A stretch of 64,000 bases of DNA from Chryseobacterium candidae (GCF_004916905.1 NZ_SDLV01000025.1:186001-250000); one strand, 5' to 3'; shown: positions 33,253 to 42,477, counted from the first letter of the stretch. The notes: generated from the letters alone by a model not told the origin. A program made the numbers and translations.

Positions 33253-33285
33253 TGAGGTTGCTTCACCTTCGGTTCGCAATGACAG
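33253..33285 (-). repeat. TGTCATTGCGAA-type intergenic palindromic repeat
   Basis: The minus strand reads CTGTCATTGCGAACCGAAGG followed by TGAAGCAACCTCA. This resembles the TCATTGCGAGGAACGAAGCAATC repeat class found between genes in many bacteria. It is 19 nt from the other repeat. Confidence 0.55.
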
Positions 33286-33351
33286 TCCGGTAAAGTTTCA
33301 TAATAATTTAAAAAAACTTCAAACAGCTTAGATTGTATTGTTATTTAAGAA

Positions 33352-33369
33352 TCAACAACACATACACAT
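33352..33369 (-). CDS. Five-codon Cys leader peptide (MCMCC), candidate cysteine-responsive attenuator
   Basis: On the minus strand ATG TGT ATG TGT TGT TGA begins at 33369 and encodes Met-Cys-Met-Cys-Cys. AGGGAG (complement of 33374-33379) lies 4 nt upstream, an unusually good Shine-Dalgarno for this genome. The ORF sits 70 nt after the cysI stop and about 270 nt before the TonB receptor, both in the same orientation. Three Cys codons and two Met codons in five, inside a sulfur locus, suggest translation-dependent sensing of Cys or Met. I do not see a clear terminator immediately downstream, so the mechanism is open. Confidence 0.5.
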   Translation of the reverse strand: MCMCC

Positions 33370-33439
33370 TCGTCTCCCTGAATGAAGAGGTTGAGTTTTT
33401 TTGTTTTTTTTCAGATCATAATGAAAAGTAGCCATATAA

Positions 33440-35116
33440 TTAATTTAAAGTGTGTAAGTAACGGTATGAAAAATCGCCAAATGTTTCTTCTGCCAGCCTT
33501 TTCTGTACATATATTCCGAAAAGTTCATCCAGAGTGGTAAGAATTTCTTCTTCATTAATATTTTCTTTAAATTTTGTGTTCAGTCTCATTCCTAATCGGT
33601 CTCCTCCGATGTGAAGGTTATATTTCCCATAAGCTGTCCCAACAAATCCGATTTCAGCATTTGGGGATCTTCCGCAGCCATTAGGACAGCCGGTCATACG
33701 GATGGTAATATCTTCTTCCAACAGACCATATTTTTCAAGAATAGGTTCTATTTTCGTGACCAAAGAAGGCAGATAACGCTGAGCTTCCGCTAAAGCCAGT
33801 GAACAGGTATTCAGGGCAACACATGCAACAGAATTTTTACGTAAGGCACTTGCGTTGTTGGTATGTTCTGAAATTCCGTGTTCTTCTAAAATGTTTTCAA
33901 TTTCGGGCTTATCTTTTTCATCAATGTCAGCCAGGATAAGATTCTGGTTACAGGTAAAACGGAAATTGGCTTTACCCGTCTGTGCGATTTTTAACAAACC
34001 TGATTTTAAAGGATATTCTGCTGTATTAAGGATTCTTCCGTGCTCTACAAATACGGTGTAAAACCATTTTCCTTCATGATTCTGAATCCAGCCGTAGCGG
34101 TCTTTTCTTTGTGTAAAATTAAATTCTCTGGCAGGTTCAAAGCTGAAGCCTGTTCTTTTTTCTACTTCAGCCCTATACTGGTCGATACCCAATTTATCAA
34201 TTGTGTATTTTAATCTTGATAATTTTCGGTCGCTTCTGTTTCCAAAATCCCTTTGTACTGTGATGATTTCATAGACAGCTTTCAATACTTTTTCTTCGGT
34301 ATCTACAAATCCAAGGATGGATGCAAGACGTGCGTAGGTAGCTTCATTTCCGTGAGTTGCTCCTAATCCTCCTCCGGCAGCGATATTGTACCCTACAATT
34401 TTATCATTTTCGATAATCGCAATTAAGGCAATATCATTGATGAATACATCCACATCATTATTGGGCGGAACAGCAATTCCTATTTTCAGTTTTCTAGGAA
34501 GATATCTGTCCTGATACAGAGGATCTTCCTCTGCTTTACGGTCTACCAGAAGTTCATCATCAATCCAGATGTCATAATAAGATTTCGTTTTAGGAAGGCA
34601 CATTTCACTGATTTTTCCAGCCAGTTCGTAAGCTTCCTGCTGTAAAGGTGATTCAGAAGGATTCGCTGTACAGGTTACATTTCTGTTGACATCTCCACAA
34701 GCCGCAATCGAATCCAGATGCTGAAGATTGAAGCTCTGAATAGTAGGTCTTAAATGAGACTTTAATATTCCATGCAGCTGAATGGTTTGTCTTGTGGTTA
34801 CTTTTATAGTTCCTGTGGAATGATCTTCAGCGGTTTCATTCAATCCTACCCATTGTTGCGGAGTTAAAAAACCACCGGGAAGCCTAAGCCTGATCATGTA
34901 AGAATACAGCCATTCCAGTTTTTTAGAGACACGCTCTTCCCTGCGGTCTCTGTCGTCCTGTTGGTACATTCCATGAAATTTGATCAGCGTCTGGTCATCT
35001 TCCCTTATGGCTCCGGTAAATTGATCAGCAAGGCTTTCTTTTAAAGTTCCTCTGAGCCCGTTGCTGTTGGTCTTAATCCTTTCTACCGGTGAAAGGTTTT
35101 CTTTATCGTTGTTCAT
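33440..35116 (-). CDS. cysI: Assimilatory sulfite reductase, hemoprotein subunit
   Basis: The 558-residue protein reduces sulfite to sulfide by six electrons using siroheme coupled to a 4Fe-4S cluster. Cluster and siroheme ligands are Cys432, Cys438 (CVALNTCSLA), Cys477 and Cys481 (TGCPNGCGRS). Both ferredoxin-like repeats and the siroheme-contact KVTTRQTIQLHG (about 105-116) are present. Length matches CysI. It works with the flavoprotein subunit encoded 33 nt upstream, taking electrons from NADPH. It is the last of the core cys genes before the repeat-rich gap. Confidence 0.95.
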   Translation of the reverse strand: MNNDKENLSPVERIKTNSNGLRGTLKESLADQFTGAIREDDQTLIKFHGMYQQDDRDRREERVSKKLEWLYSYMIRLRLPGGFLTPQQWVGLNETAEDHSTGTIKVTTRQTIQLHGILKSHLRPTIQSFNLQHLDSIAACGDVNRNVTCTANPSESPLQQEAYELAGKISEMCLPKTKSYYDIWIDDELLVDRKAEEDPLYQDRYLPRKLKIGIAVPPNNDVDVFINDIALIAIIENDKIVGYNIAAGGGLGATHGNEATYARLASILGFVDTEEKVLKAVYEIITVQRDFGNRSDRKLSRLKYTIDKLGIDQYRAEVEKRTGFSFEPAREFNFTQRKDRYGWIQNHEGKWFYTVFVEHGRILNTAEYPLKSGLLKIAQTGKANFRFTCNQNLILADIDEKDKPEIENILEEHGISEHTNNASALRKNSVACVALNTCSLALAEAQRYLPSLVTKIEPILEKYGLLEEDITIRMTGCPNGCGRSPNAEIGFVGTAYGKYNLHIGGDRLGMRLNTKFKENINEEEILTTLDELFGIYVQKRLAEETFGDFSYRYLHTLN

Positions 35117-35149
35117 AACTTGTTTCCTTTAATTTTTTGAGTACTTCTT

Positions 35150-36868
35150 TTAATACACATCTTTAGCATATCTGCCACTCAGCTCCATTTCTTCCAGATA
35201 GTTAACAGCCTCTTCTTTGCTGCGTTTTCCTTCATTCTGAATAATCGTGAGTAGGGTTTGTTCCACATCATAAGCCATGGGTTCTTTGGCTCCGCATATG
35301 TATACGGATGCTCCGCCTTCCAGCCAGTAAAATACTTCCTGAGCTTTTTGTTCCAACCTGTGCTGAACGTACACTTTTTCATGGGTATCTCTGGAAAAAG
35401 CAAGATCTAAATGCGTTAAGCTGCCTGTTTTAAGAAAATCCTGAAGCTCAGTCTGATAAAGAAAATCCGAAACAAAATTTCTGTCCCCGAAAAACAACCA
35501 GTTTTTTCCTCCTGCGCCTGTAGCATCACGTTCCCAAAGGAATGATCTGAAAGGTGCAATACCTGTTCCCGGGCCAATCATAATGATATCTTTATCCGCT
35601 TCCGGCAGTTTGAAATGTCCAGCCTCCTGAATATAAAATTCCACTTCTTCTCCTTCTTTGAATTCACTCAGAAAACCACTGCATAATCCGTTATGTTTCC
35701 GATGGTCAATAAAGAACTCCGATTTGGCAACCGTAATATGAATTTCTGTGTCACCATGAGCTTCCGGAGAAGAAGAAACCGAGTAAAGACGTGGTGCCTG
35801 AGCGGTTAATATCTGTATGATTTCTTCAAACTCATCGGCATTTTTCACCGGATAAATCCTAAGCAGATCAAGAAGGCTTAATCTGACTTCCGGAATGGAA
35901 TGTCCCGTTATTTTTGCATATTGAGCCACTACAGATTTAAGCAAATAGCTGATGTTAAGATTTTTATGTAACAATTCTTCAACTGAAGCTGTAACCTTAG
36001 ATGTTTCTATCTGTTTCCGAGGATCAATTCCTGTCAGCGTAATAATTGCGTCCACTATTTCTTTAGAATTGAAAGGGATTACTCCCAGAGCGGCACCAGG
36101 CTGATAACTAAGTGCTTCTTCTGTTTCAATTTCTATATGATAGGTTTCTTTTGCAGACGTAATATCATTGAGATTGATGATGGCTGAAACTTTTCCCTGA
36201 TATTTCTTTCTTCCGCTAGAAACCTTAGGTGTCGTGATGATTTTTGGACTTTGACCAGCATTTTTATGAACCGTTTCAAATACATGTTCTATCCAGTGAG
36301 AAGCTTCTTGCTCGTAATCGATATCACATTTCTTTAATGGAATGATACGCTGAGCACCCAATATTTCAAAACGTGAATCTACATCTTCTCCTGTTTTGCA
36401 GAACTGGGGATAGCTGCTGTCTCCCAAGGCGAGTACTCCATATTTAAGTCCGCTAAGATTAATTTCATTTTCATAAATATAATCGTAGAACTTTTTGGCA
36501 AGGGCTGGTGGTTCACCTTCTCCCTGAGTGCTGATGACTACGAAAAAGAACTCTTCTTTTGCCAGATCTTTGGGCTTGTATTGGGAAAGGTCAGCCAGTT
36601 TCACCTGAAGTCCTTTTTTCTTAACGATACCTGCCAGTGTGGTAGCCAGTTTTTTGCTGTTTCCGGTTTCTGTTCCGTAAGCGAGTGTTATTTTCTTTAC
36701 AGCATTCTGTGCAATAGTATTCGTTTGCTGTGGTGGTAAAACGGCTGTGAGTGCTGACACTCCGGCAATACCTGCCAGATATCCGCTTGCCCATATAGCT
36801 TCATCTCGGGAAAGGTCTCCGGAGATTTGTTTTAATACATTTAATTTAGTTTCAGACAGCATATTCAA
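35150..36868 (-). CDS. cysJ: Sulfite reductase flavoprotein subunit (FMN/FAD, NADPH)
   Basis: The 572-residue protein has a flavodoxin domain (about 60-200; LAYGTETGNSKKLATTLA), an FAD domain (about 220-425; PRLYSVSSSPEAHGDTEIH) and an NADP domain (about 430-572; MIGPGTGIAPFRSFLWER). The C-terminal YAKDVY matches CysJ and related diflavin reductases. Electrons pass NADPH to FAD to FMN to CysI. The start overlaps the end of cobA by 17 nt (or 11 nt if the Met at codon 3 is used), so translation is coupled. Confidence 0.95.
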   Translation of the reverse strand: MNMLSETKLNVLKQISGDLSRDEAIWASGYLAGIAGVSALTAVLPPQQTNTIAQNAVKKITLAYGTETGNSKKLATTLAGIVKKKGLQVKLADLSQYKPKDLAKEEFFFVVISTQGEGEPPALAKKFYDYIYENEINLSGLKYGVLALGDSSYPQFCKTGEDVDSRFEILGAQRIIPLKKCDIDYEQEASHWIEHVFETVHKNAGQSPKIITTPKVSSGRKKYQGKVSAIINLNDITSAKETYHIEIETEEALSYQPGAALGVIPFNSKEIVDAIITLTGIDPRKQIETSKVTASVEELLHKNLNISYLLKSVVAQYAKITGHSIPEVRLSLLDLLRIYPVKNADEFEEIIQILTAQAPRLYSVSSSPEAHGDTEIHITVAKSEFFIDHRKHNGLCSGFLSEFKEGEEVEFYIQEAGHFKLPEADKDIIMIGPGTGIAPFRSFLWERDATGAGGKNWLFFGDRNFVSDFLYQTELQDFLKTGSLTHLDLAFSRDTHEKVYVQHRLEQKAQEVFYWLEGGASVYICGAKEPMAYDVEQTLLTIIQNEGKRSKEEAVNYLEEMELSGRYAKDVY

Positions 36869-37697
36869 AGAAATTTTGAGTTGTTGGGATTAAACTTCCG
36901 TTTTCCACTGATTTGAAGTAAAGGCCTTCCTGTTCTGCATTTTCAAGCCATGAAAATTCTTCATGCAGATTAACAATTTTACCAACCACCACCAATGAAG
37001 GTGAAGCAAAGTTTTTGTCTCCGAATTTTTCATTAAAATCATCAAATGATGAAGTGTATACCTTTTGATAAGGTGTTGTAGCCTGTTCAATGACTGCAAT
37101 TTTTTTATCACTTGAAATCCCTAGCTGTATAAGCTTTTCGACAAGAGGAGTAAGATTTCCTTTAGACATGTAGAAAACAAGGGTATCATTGGTCAAAGCA
37201 AGCTCTTTCCAGTATTCTTCACTTACGATTTCCGATTTATAATAGGTCAGAAAACGAACGGATGTAGAGTACCCTCTTGCCGTTAAAGGCATCCCTGCAA
37301 ATGCAGCTGCTCCTAACGCCGCTGTAATTCCCGGAATAATTTCGTAGGGAATATGATTTTCTTTTAAAGCCTGTAACTCATCAAGAATATTGGAAAATAT
37401 GGAAACATCTCCCCCTTTGAGTCTTACAATGGTTTTATTCTGAAGAGCATATTCCACCATCAAAGTATTGATATGAGACTGAGGGGTGGAAGCATTTTTA
37501 CTGCATTCTTTTCCTACATAAATGATTTCTGTGTTTTTATTAACGTAGGTTTCCAGAATCTCGGGGCTTACAAGGCGGTCACATAAAACGACATCAGCTT
37601 CTGCGATTGCTTTTACTGCTTTTACGGTGATCAGTTCAGGGTTGCCGGGTCCTGCACCGATAAGGTAAACCTTTGGTGATTTTATATTTGTTTTCAT
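36852..37697 (-). CDS. cobA: Uroporphyrinogen-III C-methyltransferase
   Basis: The 281-residue protein is a SUMT of the tetrapyrrole methylase fold: YLIGAGPGNPELITVKAVKA (12-31), the VRLKGGDVSIFSN loop, and IPGITAALGAAAFAGMPLT. It adds two methyl groups from SAM to uroporphyrinogen III, giving precorrin-2, the first step of siroheme synthesis for CysI. The Met8-TauE fusion further down the locus would complete the pathway. About 35 residues at the C-terminus extend beyond the usual SUMT core, and this gene overlaps cysJ. Confidence 0.93.
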   Translation of the reverse strand: MKTNIKSPKVYLIGAGPGNPELITVKAVKAIAEADVVLCDRLVSPEILETYVNKNTEIIYVGKECSKNASTPQSHINTLMVEYALQNKTIVRLKGGDVSIFSNILDELQALKENHIPYEIIPGITAALGAAAFAGMPLTARGYSTSVRFLTYYKSEIVSEEYWKELALTNDTLVFYMSKGNLTPLVEKLIQLGISSDKKIAVIEQATTPYQKVYTSSFDDFNEKFGDKNFASPSLVVVGKIVNLHEEFSWLENAEQEGLYFKSVENGSLIPTTQNFFEYAV

Positions 37698-37720
37698 TGA
37701 AGTAGTTGTTAATTAAGGGT

Positions 37721-38632
37721 TTAAAAGAGTCCCTCTACCGACAGATATCTTTCTCCGGTATCGTAATTGATGGTAAGGATTTTAGCGTTAGGCGGTATTT
37801 GCGGTAAATGTTTGGCGATGGCTGCTAAAGAGGCTCCAGTAGAAACTCCGACAAAAAGACCTTCTTTTTTAGCTGCCTTAAGCGCGTATTCATAAGCTTC
37901 TTCTTTGCCTACTGTAATTACTCCATCTAAAAGGGTAATATCCAGGATAGAAGGTACAAAGCCTGCTCCCAATCCCTGTAATGGATGTGGCGCGGGGCTT
38001 CCTCCGCTTAAAACAGGTGATAATTCCGGTTCTACGGCGAAAACTTTTACGTTTGGATATTTTTCTTTAACCACTTTTGCAATTCCGGTGATATGTCCTC
38101 CGGTTCCTACTCCGGTAATGATATAATCCAAGCCGTCCGGGAAGTCTTTTAGAATTTCCTGAGCGGTGGTTTCTACATGTACTTTTACATTAGCAGGATT
38201 ATCAAACTGTCTTGGAATCCATGAATTGGGGGTTTCTTCAGCCAGCTCATTAGCTTTTTCAATAGCACCTTTCATCCCTTTTTCTCTTGGAGTCAATACG
38301 AATTGTGCACCGTAAGCTTCCATGATTTTGCGGCGTTCTATACTCATGCTTTCCGGCATGACAAGAATGAGTTTGTATCCTTTTACAGCAGCTACCAAAG
38401 CAAGACCTATTCCCGTATTTCCGCTTGTAGGTTCTATAATGACGCTGTCCTTATTTAATAATCCTTTAGCTTCAGCATCTTCAATCATTGCTAGTCCAAT
38501 TCTGTCTTTAATGCTTCCGCCCGGATTGCTTTTTTCAAGTTTGATCCAGATTTCATGATCTGAACTGAAGAGTTTATTAATTTTCACGACGGGTGTATTT
38601 CCGATCGTTTCTAATGCATTCTGAAACTTCAT
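37721..38632 (-). CDS. cysK: Cysteine synthase (O-acetylserine sulfhydrylase)
   Basis: The 303-residue PLP enzyme makes cysteine from O-acetylserine and sulfide. PLP lysine is Lys42 in [11 protein letters not shown]. The substrate loop is PTSGNTGIG (about 68-76) and the phosphate-binding loop is GTGGHITG (about 176-183). Length fits CysK/CysM; I prefer CysK because it is directly downstream of the serine acetyltransferase. A CysM-type role cannot be excluded. It lies 19 nt after cysE. Confidence 0.93.
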   Translation of the reverse strand: MKFQNALETIGNTPVVKINKLFSSDHEIWIKLEKSNPGGSIKDRIGLAMIEDAEAKGLLNKDSVIIEPTSGNTGIGLALVAAVKGYKLILVMPESMSIERRKIMEAYGAQFVLTPREKGMKGAIEKANELAEETPNSWIPRQFDNPANVKVHVETTAQEILKDFPDGLDYIITGVGTGGHITGIAKVVKEKYPNVKVFAVEPELSPVLSGGSPAPHPLQGLGAGFVPSILDITLLDGVITVGKEEAYEYALKAAKKEGLFVGVSTGASLAAIAKHLPQIPPNAKILTINYDTGERYLSVEGLF

Positions 38633-38651
38633 ATCTATCTATTTTTATTTT

Positions 38652-39482
38652 TTAAATTACAAAGGTTAAAGATTCCGGTAAAGAACTATTATCCTTTATT
38701 TTTATTTCACTTTTATGGTAGACCAGAGAATTGGCGGGAACATCCTGTGTTACCCAGACATTTCCTCCTATGATACTTTCTCTGCCTATGGTGGTTTCGC
38801 CTCCCAGAATGGTAGCTCCCGAATAGATAATCACATCATCTTCAATATTGGGATGTCTTTTCTGATGGGCTTTTTCTTTGGAAACATTCAATGCTCCGAG
38901 GGTAACGCCCTGATAGATTTTGACATTGTTTCCGATAACCGTTGTTTCTCCGATCACGATTCCTGTTCCGTGATCAATGAAAAAAGACTTTCCGATGGTG
39001 GCTCCCGGATGTATATCAATTCCGGTTTTACTGTGGGCATATTCTGAAATAACCCGTGGTAAAATTTTCACTTCCTGAATCCAGAGCTGATGCGAAATAC
39101 GGTAGACATACGTGGCAAAAAAGCCGGGATATGCCAGGTATACTTCTTCCAGAGAATCGGCGGCAGGATCAAATTCCAAAATAGATTTTGCATCCAACAC
39201 CAGCTGATCATACAGTTCCGGCAACGCCTCAAAAAACTTACCGACCTGTTTTTCAGTAAGGATTTTATCTCCTGTAACAATATTAATCAGATCATAAAGT
39301 GTTTTCTGAATGGCTTCAAAATTTTTTTTCAGCTGATCTTCAGTATTGTCACTCTGAGGAAGGAAAAGTGTTTCATACAAATCCTTTACCCATTTTTTTG
39401 TCTTTATTTTATCAAAGAATCCATGAATATTATTTTGTTTGGTCTGATGAATTCTTTGAATTAATTGATCGGAAATTGCCAT
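38652..39482 (-). CDS. cysE: Serine O-acetyltransferase
   Basis: The 276-residue protein has an N-terminal helical domain (about 1-145) and a left-handed beta-helix of hexapeptide repeats (about 155-260). The SAT signature reads GIDIHPGATIGKSFFIDHGT, GIVIGETTVIGNNVKIYQGV and AHQKRHPNIEDDV. It makes O-acetylserine from serine and acetyl-CoA for CysK. The C-terminal tail ends PESLTFVI; an Ile terminus is what cysteine synthase binds in the SAT-CysK complex. Only 5 nt separate it from cysN. Confidence 0.93.
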   Translation of the reverse strand: MAISDQLIQRIHQTKQNNIHGFFDKIKTKKWVKDLYETLFLPQSDNTEDQLKKNFEAIQKTLYDLINIVTGDKILTEKQVGKFFEALPELYDQLVLDAKSILEFDPAADSLEEVYLAYPGFFATYVYRISHQLWIQEVKILPRVISEYAHSKTGIDIHPGATIGKSFFIDHGTGIVIGETTVIGNNVKIYQGVTLGALNVSKEKAHQKRHPNIEDDVIIYSGATILGGETTIGRESIIGGNVWVTQDVPANSLVYHKSEIKIKDNSSLPESLTFVI

Positions 39483-39487
39483 TTTTT

Positions 39488-40726
39488 CTATTGAATTATA
39501 CAGGCTGCTACCGTTGAATTGGACGTTTCATCCACCAAAATGGCAGAGCCTGTTGTTTTATTATTAGTAAAACTGTCATAGACCAAAGGCTGTGCCGTTC
39601 GGAGGGTAACTTTCACAATTTCATTCAGTTTAATTTCGCCATCGGTCTGTTCCCGGACAAGAGTATTGACATTGATCTTGTAATCTACCTCTTTTACAAC
39701 TGCTTTTACAAGTCTGCTGTTCTGCTGCAAAAGGTATTTATTCCCCGGCTGCAGAGGTTTCTGATCTAGCCAGCATAAAAGAATTTCAAAGTCTTTTTCC
39801 ACAGAGGGAAAATGTTCTTCCGTAGTAAAAATATCTCCGCGGCTGACATCTACATCATGAGCGAGATGGATAACGGCAGGCTGACCTTCAAAAGCTTCTT
39901 CTTTTTCAATCCCATTGATCTCAATTTTGGTGATTTCAGTGGTCAGATCTGCAGGAAGAATACGAATTTTGTCTCCTTTTGTGAACTTTCCGCTTAAAAT
40001 TTGTCCGGCATAGCCTCTGTAATCATGGAGTTCTTCAGTCTGAGGACGAATTACATACTGAACCTGGAAACGGCTTCCGTTATTTTTTTCTTCGTGCAGC
40101 TTTACTTCTTCAAGATATTCGAGAAGGGAATTTCCTTCATACCAGTCTGTTCTGGAAGATTTTGAAACAATATTGTCTCCTTTCAATGCTGATATCGGGA
40201 AGTAGCTTACCTCATTTAATCCCAGATTTTCTGCAATTTTTGCATATTCAGATTTTATATTTTCAAAAACTTCTTCGGAATAATCTACCATATCCATTTT
40301 GTTGATGGCTACAGCTACTTTTTTCAGTTGTAATAAAGAGGCGATGATAGAGTGTCTTCTGGTCTGCTCAATCACACCCTTTCTTGCGTCAATCAGAATA
40401 ACCATCAAATCAGAGTTGGATGCTCCGGTGATCATATTACGGGTATATTGCACGTGTCCTGGAGCATCTGCAATGATAAATTTTCTTTTTGCGGTTGAAA
40501 AATAGCGGTAAGCAACATCAATCGTAATTCCCTGTTCTCTTTCAGCACGAAGACCATCCGTTAAAAGGGCGAGGTCTACTCCGTCTTCATTTTTATTTTT
40601 GGAATGTTTTTCAAGGACTTCCAACTGGTCCTGCAAAATACTTTTGCTATCGTAAAGCAGTCTGCCAATAAGGGTACTTTTACCGTCATCTACGCTTCCT
40701 GCTGTTATAAATCTTAATATATCCAT
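39488..40726 (-). CDS. cysN: Sulfate adenylyltransferase, GTPase subunit 1
   Basis: The 412-residue protein is an EF-Tu-like GTPase: P-loop GSVDDGKSTLIGRLL (10-24), DAPGHVQYTRNM and NKMDMVD, then two beta-barrel domains. It drives APS formation with CysD. It is not fused to an APS kinase (CysC), and no separate cysC is in the locus, which fits the APS-reducing CysH. A 94-nt gap with an AT-rich inverted repeat separates it from cysD. Confidence 0.95.
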   Translation of the reverse strand: MDILRFITAGSVDDGKSTLIGRLLYDSKSILQDQLEVLEKHSKNKNEDGVDLALLTDGLRAEREQGITIDVAYRYFSTAKRKFIIADAPGHVQYTRNMITGASNSDLMVILIDARKGVIEQTRRHSIIASLLQLKKVAVAINKMDMVDYSEEVFENIKSEYAKIAENLGLNEVSYFPISALKGDNIVSKSSRTDWYEGNSLLEYLEEVKLHEEKNNGSRFQVQYVIRPQTEELHDYRGYAGQILSGKFTKGDKIRILPADLTTEITKIEINGIEKEEAFEGQPAVIHLAHDVDVSRGDIFTTEEHFPSVEKDFEILLCWLDQKPLQPGNKYLLQQNSRLVKAVVKEVDYKINVNTLVREQTDGEIKLNEIVKVTLRTAQPLVYDSFTNNKTTGSAILVDETSNSTVAACIIQ

Positions 40727-40739
40727 CCGATTGTAATTA

Positions 40740-40820
40740 TAAATGATAAGTGATAAATTATGAATGATAATTGATAAAAATGCTTTGTGTAATCATTAGT
40801 CAATTATCTTTTATCATTGA
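40740..40820. repeat. AT-rich inverted repeat between cysD and cysN
   Basis: AATGATAATTGATAAA near 40763-40778 pairs with CAATTATCTTTTATCATT at 40801-40818, and a further AATGATAAGTGATAAA copy lies just before it. The structure could be a leftover repeat or a processing site in the operon. Confidence 0.4.
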
Positions 40821-41729
40821 TTAAAAATAGCCTCCTTTTTTTCGGTCTTCCATGGCGGCTTCTGTTACCCTGTCATCAATTCTGGTTTCCCCACGTTCTG
40901 AAATTCTGGTGGCTACAATTTCTTCGATAACAGCATCTATTGTTACAGCATTGGATTCTACAGCTGCAGTGCACGTCATATCTCCTACGGTACGGTAACG
41001 GATTTTCTTTGTGGTGATAATATCCTCTGGTTCTAGCACAACGTGGGAAGAATTGGCCAGCCACTGGCCGTTAAAGTCGATCACTTCTCTTTCATGCGAA
41101 AAATAGATGGAAGGCAGTGCAATTTTTTCTCTTCGGATATAGTTCCAGATATCAAGCTCTGTCCAGTTGCTGATTGGGAAAACTCTTACATTTTCTCCTT
41201 TATGGATCTTTCCGTTGAAAATATTCCAAAGCTCAGGACGCTGAAGTTTAGGATCCCACTGTCCGAATTCATCACGAACGGAGAAGATTCTTTCTTTAGC
41301 TCTTGCCTTTTCCTCATCTCTTCTGGCGCCTCCTATACAGGCATCGAATTCAAATTCTTCAATCGTATCAAGAAGTGTATAGGTTTGCAGCCAGTTTCTG
41401 CTTGGGAATTTACCTTTAGCCTCAGTCAGTTTTTTACTTTTTATGGTGTCTTCCACTTTTCTGACTACCAGATCTACATCTAACTGTTTTACCAGCTGAT
41501 CACGAAAATCCAGTACCTCCTGAAAGTTATGCCCGGTGTCTACATGAACAAATGTAAAAGGGATTTTCCCGTGGAAGAAAGCCTTTCTTGCCAGATGAGC
41601 CAGTACAATGCTGTCTTTTCCTCCGCTGAATAGTAAAGCAGGACGTTCAAACTGACCCGCAACTTCTCTTAATATATAAATAGATTCGGCTTCCAGCTGA
41701 TCTAAATAGTTTAACTGATGTATTGACAT
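40821..41729 (-). CDS. cysD: Sulfate adenylyltransferase subunit 2
   Basis: I choose ATG 41729 (MSIHQLNYLDQLEAESIYIL, 302 residues); the longer frame from 41792 would overlap the end of cysH. The PP-loop LLFSGGKDSIVLAHLARKA (about 32-50), GGARRDEEKARAKERIFS and FPISNWTELDIWNYIRREKI motifs are all present. It adenylates sulfate to APS with CysN. It starts 11 nt after the cysH stop. Confidence 0.95.
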   Translation of the reverse strand: MSIHQLNYLDQLEAESIYILREVAGQFERPALLFSGGKDSIVLAHLARKAFFHGKIPFTFVHVDTGHNFQEVLDFRDQLVKQLDVDLVVRKVEDTIKSKKLTEAKGKFPSRNWLQTYTLLDTIEEFEFDACIGGARRDEEKARAKERIFSVRDEFGQWDPKLQRPELWNIFNGKIHKGENVRVFPISNWTELDIWNYIRREKIALPSIYFSHEREVIDFNGQWLANSSHVVLEPEDIITTKKIRYRTVGDMTCTAAVESNAVTIDAVIEEIVATRISERGETRIDDRVTEAAMEDRKKGGYF

Positions 41730-41740
41730 TTTTTTCTTTT

Positions 41741-42454
41741 TTATTGATGAATATGCAGACCGCATTCTTTTTTGTTGGCATCTTCCCACCACCAGCGGCC
41801 GGCTCTGAAATCTTCCCCTTCTTTGATGGCTCTGGTACAGGGTTCACATCCTATGCTTACAAAACCCTTTTTATGGAGGTGATTGTAAGGTAAGTGATGA
41901 TCTTTTACGTATGCTGTCACCTGTTCTGTGGTCCAGTGAAGAATGGGATGAAATTTTATGATCTTATTATCCGGATCCCATTCCAGCTGCGGCATGTTCT
42001 TTCGGTTGGGAGAATGTTCGGATCTCAAACCTGTAATCCATACTTTATAGCCTTCCAGTGCTTTTTTTAAAGGGTGAACCTTTCGGATAGTACAGCATGC
42101 TTTCCTCTTTTCTACAGATTGGTAGAACGAATCAGGGCCATTTTCTGTAACAAATTCTCTGAGCTCTTCCGTATCCGGATAATAGGCTTTGATGTTCTTT
42201 TTAAAGAAAGCCTTCGTAGATGTCCAGGTTTCATAGGTCTGCTCAAAGAGTCTTCCTGTATCCAAAGTGAAGATTTCAATATTTAAATCTTTTATCAGAT
42301 GAGTGATGACCTGATCTTCATAACTGAAACTGGTTGAAAAGATCACTTTTCCCGGGAATCTTTCAGTCAGTATTTGCAGCCCATTAGTTTGAAAAGAAGC
42401 TTCAGAAGCCTCTTTTACAAGATTTTCGAATTCATTTTTCAGACTGTTTTCCAT
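41741..42454 (-). CDS. cysH: Adenylyl-sulfate reductase (thioredoxin-dependent, 4Fe-4S type)
   Basis: The 237-residue protein has the PAPS/APS reductase fold, with STSFSYEDQVITHLI near residue 40. The cluster cysteines are Cys120-Cys121 (KACCTIRKVHPL) and Cys203/Cys206 (IGCEPCTRA), which mark the iron-sulfur APS reductases. The catalytic cysteine is Cys231 in KECGLHIHQ. No APS kinase gene is in the locus, so APS is the probable substrate. It is the first gene of the long cys operon and is preceded by a consensus promoter overlapped by a palindrome. Confidence 0.95.
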   Translation of the reverse strand: MENSLKNEFENLVKEASEASFQTNGLQILTERFPGKVIFSTSFSYEDQVITHLIKDLNIEIFTLDTGRLFEQTYETWTSTKAFFKKNIKAYYPDTEELREFVTENGPDSFYQSVEKRKACCTIRKVHPLKKALEGYKVWITGLRSEHSPNRKNMPQLEWDPDNKIIKFHPILHWTTEQVTAYVKDHHLPYNHLHKKGFVSIGCEPCTRAIKEGEDFRAGRWWWEDANKKECGLHIHQ

Positions 42455-42477
42455 TTTGAATTGAGATTTAAGTCTTG

